NCBI GenBank assembly: GCA_038501625.1
Contig: JAZAYU010000888.1
Location: 62,001-126,000 of the forward strand
Length of the DNA stretch: 64,000 nucleotides
Direction of reading: 5' to 3'
DNA from: Corbicula japonica
Taxonomy: Eukaryota; Mollusca; Bivalvia; Venerida; Cyrenidae
Part shown: piece after piece, positions 58,335 to 64,000 of the stretch
How the letters are laid out: every line of letters begins with the position of its first letter
Numbering within the stretch: the first letter of the stretch is position 1
Program-made: the position numbers and the translations under genes
The notes under the pieces: model-generated
Seen by the model: only the letters and a program-made list of their open reading frames with translations
Told to the model about the DNA's origin: nothing
Database searches by the model: none

Positions 58335-59015
58335 CTATGGAAGCATATTTGCGCCACAACTTAATCATATAAAATAACGTGAAAAAATGGAGGATTTCGC
58401 AAAAATGTTGTGTTTTTTTTTTCGCGAAAAGAGATAAATTACACACGAAAGAAATTAACACTAATTTATTCCGAAAAATGCTCTAAATTGCCTCAACTTA
58501 AAGATATAGTAATCATAAAAATAATGGAGGATTTTACGAAAACAGATTTTTTTCTCGAAAACAGAAACTTTTTTTCGCGATTGTACATCCATTAATTTCA
58601 CGTTATTTTATGTGGTTGAGTTGTGGCACAAATATGATTCCAAAATTTTTAGATAGCTGGCATATTTAGTGAAATTGTTTCGCTTTCATAAAAAGTTATC
58701 TGTTTTTCGTTTCGCCAAGTCTGATTTCGTGAAATCTTTCATTATTTTCATGCAAAAATATCTTTCGTGAAAGTTTTAAAGTTTCTTGAAATGTTATGTG
58801 TTTTCGTGAAATCCACCATTATTTAAATGAAAACTAGCTTTATGTTGTGGCAGTTTAGAGCACTAACAGATATAAATTCGTGTTAACATAACTTTTTTTG
58901 TCGTTAAAATATGGATGTTTTCGCAAAAAAAAACAACCTTTTTATGCGAAATCCCCCATTATTTTCACGTTATTTTATGTGGTTAAGTTGTGGCACAAAT
59001 ATGCTTCCATAGTAG
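58335..59015. repeat. ~680-bp foldback element with ~85-bp inverted ends
   Basis: The left arm 'ctatggaagcatatttgcgc' + 'cacaacttaatcatataaaa' + 'taacgtgaaaaaatggagga' pairs with the right arm '...cacgttattttatgtggtta' + 'agttgtggcacaaatatgct' + 'tccatag'. A third partial arm lies at about 58592-58645. The inside is AT-rich with many 'ttcgcgaaa' / 'ttcgtgaaa' motifs. 'tagt' flanks both ends. Confidence 0.8.
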
Positions 59016-59359
59016 TCTTCTCATTTCTCGAGTCAAAATCCGTTAAAAATATCGCATGTTTGGTCGCAAAGGCGCTCTTCTTATCAAGCTACTGAAGTCA
59101 TCTTATTACAATTATTATAATAATATCTGTATACATCTGTTTACACTATGATGATTTCGGGGTGCATTTCACGACAGTCAAACAAACAAAAACGTATTTT
59201 CTTGTTAACTTCAATCATAAGTGATTTTTTTATGTTTTGAAGATACCGGACACTATATGATCAAAGATTACTCGTACATGTACAAAAAGCTTCAGCATGG
59301 AAAATAGTGTTCCTGATTTCCAGTGTCGTCCCTACTGTACCCGTGTATACTGTATAGAG

Positions 59360-59580
59360 TACAGTTAAATCATTATATTTCGCGCGGATTTAATTTTCGC
59401 GTATTTCGCGCTACGGCAAGAGCGCGAAAGTAAATCCCAGCGGTATTAAATCATTTCACAGTATTTCTTTAAAGGAGAATAAAGTTGCGCGAATTTATGC
59501 CCCAGCGAATTTGTTATTTACGGATTTTGCGCGAAAATACGTCCCCGCGAAATGAAATTATACTACAGTAATGCAATAAC
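59360..59580. repeat. 'ttcgcg' MITE, better-preserved copy
   Basis: Inverted ends 'tacagttaaatcattatatt' + 'tcgcgcgg' and '...ccccgcgaaatgaaattata' + 'ctacagta'. The interior holds mirrored 'attttcgcg' / 'cgcgaaaat' blocks. Related copies at 44588-44756 and a fragment near 49222-49285. About 220 bp and non-coding. Confidence 0.75.
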
Positions 59581-59584
59581 ACAT

Positions 59585-59800
59585 CATTCAGCTGGTAACG
59601 CGGATCCAGCCTTCAAGTACCGTTTCTTAAATATCAGTGGATAGATGAAAAAAAGTGTGCATAAACACATCAGTCAGCCCAGCCTTCTAGTATCGTTTCT
59701 TAAATATCAGTAGATAGATGGAAAATATTGTGCAAAAACACATCAGTAAACGGGTAACCGTGGATCCAGTCTTCTAGTATCGTTTTATTAGATACCAGAT
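59585..59800. repeat. ~85-bp tandem repeat, about 2.5 copies
   Basis: Landmarks '(t/a)gtatcgtttcttaaatatca' + 'gt(g/a)gatagatg' and 'aaacacatcagt' occur twice, with a third, shortened unit (cttctagtatcgttttatta). No gene. Confidence 0.75.
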
Positions 59801-60084
59801 TAGACACAACAGTCAGGCGGCACTCACAGGTTCAGGCTTCTGAGATGGTTCCTAAGATACATGTACTAGTGGATTTGAGGATAGAACCCTGCTGAACGGT
59901 TAAAAAAAAACGGCAGCTACTGATTCAGGTCCCTAGTTCATGTATCCTCCCACATACATGTACCAGACGATCGTTACATATCGGTTTTCTCTTAACCTAA
60001 TAAAATCACATAAGTCAGAATAGTGTTTGCCTCTTCAACTAAACATTTATAAATGTGTCAGACTTTGGTATTCATATTACCCCA

Positions 60085-60183
60085 TGTCCTCATGACTCCT
60101 TGAATTTATCTCATGACAACTTCACTTTACTTCATGACACATTCACTGTATCTTATGATACCTTCCCTTACCTTATGACGCCA
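60085..60183. repeat. ~22-bp degenerate tandem repeat
   Basis: Variants of 'tcatgacaccttcactttac' follow one another about five times at 20-22-base steps. Confidence 0.6.
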
Positions 60184-60472
60184 AAATAAAGTAATAAACG
60201 ATTGAAAAAAGAGCATACCGTTACTATAAGCAAGCAAAGCGTTACTGTGCAAGACAAGTTTGTTTTTATTGTCCCGCAAACCTCCTCTCATCGCACAAAG
60301 AAAACACAAAATGGTGACGGGTGACTGTCTAATGTTAAAATCAGAAGACAACTATCATACTTAATTTATGAACAAGGGAGAGCAATAAAATATCCACAAA
60401 TGTGTTCATATTATTAAAACTCATACCTCTTATTTCCCTTTAAGCACAGTCTGTTGCAATGGAAAATTAAAG

Positions 60473-60814
60473 TGAAATATGCATATCAGGAAGCGCCACA
60501 CTCAGAAAAAAGCCTCCCCTTCAAGAAGAAGAGGGAGAGAGAGCATAGTTAATAAAATGATCAGTTTCAAAAAGGACACCACTAACAATTAACAAAAATG
60601 AGACCCGAGGGGTTAAATTGTACCAGCGTTAATATATGTAAGATGGTTATCATTTTAAATGCCTATGCGGTAACCCCTCTGGTTCTCATTTTTTGTAATT
60701 GTTTGTGGTGTTTTAAATTAGTCGTTTCATAAGCCATGTACTCTCTTCCTCTGTTTTTCTTGTCTGTGTGGGGCCTGTGTTTTCTGAATGTGGCAATTCC
60801 TGATGCGTATTTCA
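60473..60814. mobile_element. Complete copy of the 'tgaaatatgcatatcaggaa' MITE, 342 bp
   Basis: Both ends are present. The left end is 'tgaaatatgcatatcaggaa' + 'gcgccacactcagaaaa'. The right end is 'ttttctgaatgtggcaattc' + 'ctgatgcgtatttca'. A second inverted pair lies inside: 'aaaaatgagacccgagggg' near 60595 against 'cccctctggttctcattttt' near 60674. No transposase, so non-autonomous. A 77-codon minus ORF (60663-60896) runs through the right half and is incidental. Confidence 0.82.
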
Positions 60815-61711
60815 TTAATACAATCAGAGTAGTTTTGTATGTGCTGTGTGCATCAATAGCAGGGTCAAACAGACACACCGGCAATAAAGCAGGCAATCAT
60901 TTAATCAATCAACAATCCTTTTCATGATATGATCCAAGTATACAAGTCTATACCTTACAATGTGTATATAAATTGGAAACAAAATAGCACATACATTTTC
61001 GTCGCTTAACTGGTCGCCATCTTGCGGACTGCCACAGGGTACCCACTATTTGGTACAGGGCAGCTGTTACATGACAGTGAGTTAACGGCAGAACATTCTT
61101 TGTCAAAATTAATAGTGATATAGACTGAAATATTAATAATGATGTATTACGGTATCAATGGTTTACGCATCATTTTTCCGTGTACCGCCGCTATTTTGTC
61201 ACCCTGGGCTCATCACCGTATATTTCTTACACAATCTTTGGAAAAAGCAAGAGGTTAGTTCTGAAAGGCGAACCTTTTTTAATAAAATGAATATAATTTA
61301 AAGAGTTTGCCTAGGGAAGTTTTGAATTTTCTTATGTGTGTCCAACACATTTTGCAACAACTGTTGATAAACAGAAATATGGAGTGCAGTTCCTTTAAAG
61401 CAAATCAATACTCAATTAAGGAGTCACGAGATCGAGTCTATTCCTTTGTATTTATTTACGTTTTTTTCGAATAAGACCTGCGTTTCGTGTATTGGGGTTG
61501 TACGTCGGACATCAGAAAGAACAAGGTATGCTTCTCGAACTAAGGCGTCTTCCCATCATGAACTCTTCTGACTTTCACACTTCCAGAAGCCTCGCACAGA
61601 TGGGCAACGATTAATAAATGCAAATACAGGTAATACATAATTATATTAAACATCTAAACGCGGTGCACGTCTAACGCAAATGTATACGGTGCCACAATTT
61701 TGATTGCGGAC
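60815..61711. other. Non-coding stretch
   Basis: No gene or repeat recognised between the MITE and the NACHT pseudogene. This is where the pseudogene's missing C-terminal coding sequence would be expected. Confidence 0.5.
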
Positions 61712-63819
61712 TTATGATACGGTACGATAAATTTTTTCAGTTTTCATTTTTATTGAATAATTTAAGAATAAAACTTCACAACCACGGTCCTGACCCCACA
61801 TGTGGTCCGTGCAGTCTATCCTGTCCAGCTTAAGCCGTGTCAGTGTTGTTGTCTTGCTGGTATAATCATATAGACATTGAAGCTTACTGTGAGTCATGCT
61901 GAAGAAACCAAGATACAATGATTGTAAGACTGTCAGTCCTGCGAGCGCCGTTATACTGATATCTGACAGAAAACTACCTGAAAGTGTCAGACAATTTAAT
62001 GTACAGGCTGATTCAGAGAGGATGTCTGTCAGCCATACTGGTTCCTTGTCACAGTTTGCTACTCTCAATGTCTCTAGGGAGGTGACCACTCCAGGATCAA
62101 GAGACTTTATGAACAAAAAGAGATGATATTTGGACAGCATAAAGGCTACTATCTTCTCGTTCAATGATGCTTGTGGAAATTTCCCGATAGTTTCATTAAA
62201 TTGCATCGTTGATTTTAAAGCATCATATTCTAGGCTGTGTTTATCAAGCACGAAATAAAGCGGAATGGGACAGCTGCCATTTCCATTTCTCAAACTTTCT
62301 TGCAAACACTGCAACTGCATTGACTGGTAAGATTTCATTGATTTTCAAGCGTCATAAACACGTCTGTCCTAAATTAACATGTTACACTGTCAACAATCTT
62401 CTGTATCTCATCGAAAATTCATTTATATACTTCCGCATTAATACTACATACAAAACACAAAACAATTGGACATGTCAAATATGCCTGAAAAAGATGAACA
62501 AAATTTAAGAGTGGTTTACTTTACAGATTCGTTATGCCATGCAGACGCGATATAAATAGCAGATACGAATTCTTGTAAAGAGTTACGTTGAAAGAAAATT
62601 TGAAACCGTTTTACTGCTATTATGCTTCAGTCTTTAGTTTGACACAACAGTCCAACTATGAAACAGAACTCGATTTCTTGCTTCGTCATATAGTGGGGAA
62701 TTATTATGTTATAAAAACTCAAAGATGATTCTCTTTTCTTGCTAAATAAAGTAAAAAAATAACTTTCCCAACTTCATTTATAAGAAGAAATAACTTTTAC
62801 ATGTCTCGTTCTCTTTCATACAGTTTGGAACTGCAGCGTTATTGTTTGACTGAACATGTACAACAGGTAAACCCCATTTGTTCAGACCGCGTTTTAGTTC
62901 AGTAACGTTGCTGTAAATTTCTCATTTCGATTTACCAATGGAAATGCCACCAAAGAATAAACACATAAGCTGAAGTAGTATATACGGAATGTAAATAATA
63001 TCTCCAATATAAACTGCCTTGACTTCTTTTTCGAAATCTTCAATTGTTTTCCTTGCTATATTCAGCTTGCTATATTCAGTTGTCTTTCATTTAATATTCC
63101 GATCGCTTTTTTCTCGAGCTGACTGCGTGTTTCGTTATCGAGCATCGAAATTTCTACGCGTCGATCAATATGGTTTTGGGACAGTCCTATTGTTTCAATT
63201 TCCCAGTCTCTTGTTGTCGTTAACACCGTGCAGGTGTCCGGATTATTGTTGTGCGGTACCTCAGGTTTTCTTGGACAGTCGCCTGGATGGGCTCACTCAT
63301 CCATGCCGTCCAGGATGATAAGGCATTTGTTCTCGCTCAACATTCTTTGTACGAACTATTTGTTGTACAGCGTGTTTTCGGAAAATTTTTCTGACATCAT
63401 CAGCATAATCAAGTCATCAAGCTTGCATTCCGGTTTATTTTGTTAGTCCCTTAAATGAAGCAGGAACACCAAGTCAAAGTATTTCATTACGTCTAACTCT
63501 TCACCTTTGTAGTTTTCTGTCAATGACGTCATAGATGACTTTGGCATCAGGTCATAGTAAGTTTCTGTGATAACGAGGTCTTCCCGAATCCAGCGTTCCC
63601 CGTAATGTATATCTTTCTGTTTCGAGCATCGCCGCTGGTGAATAGCTAACTAATTGTAATTCTCTGCTTTTCTTGGCCATTAGTTTTATCTCCCTTCTGT
63701 GTATTACTGTCCGGTCCGAAAATATAAGGTTCTTTAAAGGCCCACACAGTAGGTAGAACATACAAGTCTCCAATCGGACTCGTTCTCACGATAGGAAGCG
63801 ATGAGGTCTTTTCTAAGAT
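61712..63819 (-). pseudogene. NACHT pseudogene, paralogue of gene 2
   Basis: The remnant opens at an acceptor (tttttacag|atctt near 63821-63820) and reads 'EKTSSLPIVRTSPIGDLYVL', matching the start of gene 2's NACHT exon. After a frameshift the P-loop GNAGFGKTS is still visible near 63585, and Walker B LIILDGMDE is followed at once by TGA (63295-63293) where the paralogues have Trp. Downstream 'HPGDCPRKPEVPHNNNPDTC' and 'IDRRVEISMLDNETRSQLEK' match gene 2. Further breaks occur from 62340 to 63120. A final open piece (62338-61712, 208 codons; 'SMQLQCLQESLRNGNG', 'SLDPGVVTSLETLRVA') matches the leucine-rich start of gene 2 and then loses homology at about 61790. The rest of the C-terminus is gone. 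Not functional as a NACHT protein. Confidence 0.9.
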
Positions 63820-64000
63820 CTGTAAAAAGCAAAGACATTGAAAACCAGGTAAATGCACACACTCTGGCATGCAATACAACGACATTCCACTCTGGCATTA
63901 CTGATATACGTTCGATTAAGGTGTTGTTGTCAAATAAAAAAAAAACTTTTTTTTTACTTCAACAGTTAAAGCACTTCTAAGTCCGAGTCGGTATATTGCA
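63820..64000. other. Flank of the pseudogene
   Basis: Corresponds to the intron 5' of the pseudogene exon. Short poly-A/poly-T runs; no exon recognised before the window ends. Confidence 0.4.

Noticed and set aside
63019..63446. Plus-strand ORFs of 99 and 72 codons
   Set aside because: Antisense to the NACHT pseudogene; the meaningful reading is on the minus strand.

Overview
This window is animal nuclear DNA, almost certainly from a bivalve mollusc. It is AT-rich and intron-containing, and dense in tandem repeats, foldback elements and decayed retroelements. Several dispersed repeats have the style seen in heterodont bivalves (the hairpin-headed 'tctcccacca' repeat followed by (GTCT)n, and a Penelope-like reverse transcriptase). 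The clade call rests on repeat style and gene content, not on a marker gene; a dreissenid or related heterodont is plausible but unproven. No tool was run: splice sites, domains and homologies were read by eye.

Coding content is dominated by a NACHT (NLR/STAND-type) ATPase family on the minus strand. There are three members: a large intact NACHT exon at 12162-14821; a gene at 45793-51967 whose four coding exons join in compatible phases; and a decayed paralogue at 61712-63819. The middle gene is the most interesting object here. Its deduced 1279-residue protein runs: CXorf38-like cysteine-rich N-terminus, HEPN-like helical segment, coiled coil, NACHT ATPase, leucine-rich-type C-terminus, acidic tail. 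This layout fits an intracellular sensor or signalling ATPase, probably in innate immunity; the function is inferred from the domains only.

Layout. 1-2.6 kb: low-complexity foldback DNA, a near-perfect 139-bp palindrome and a 73-bp repeat pair. 2.64-4.17 kb: a 44-bp minisatellite with a four-monomer higher-order period. 4.2-9.24 kb: a satellite of about 72 bp, returning in diverged form at 11.1-11.9 kb. 12.2-14.8 kb: NACHT gene 1. 16.2-18.7 kb: a 5'-truncated LINE. 19.7-25.7 kb: foldbacks and AT-rich non-coding DNA. 25.9-27.6 kb: a broken Penelope-like element. 28.2-33.2 kb: AT-rich repeats, an inverted-repeat element and a 96-bp minisatellite carrying CRE-type motifs. 33.45-34.7 kb: a Ty3/gypsy integrase tail split by a hAT-like MITE. 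34.7-38.6 kb: a repeat whose 1.8-kb body is tandemly duplicated almost without change. 39.5-43.4 kb: a tRNA-like SINE and four more tandem arrays (about 92, 57, 24 and 145 bp). 45.8-52.6 kb: NACHT gene 2. 52.6-61.7 kb: non-coding AT-rich DNA with three foldback or MITE elements and short tandem arrays. 61.7-63.8 kb: the NACHT pseudogene. No ribosomal RNA gene or CRISPR array was seen.

Together the window reads as an NLR-family locus evolving by duplication and decay in a repeat-rich neighbourhood.
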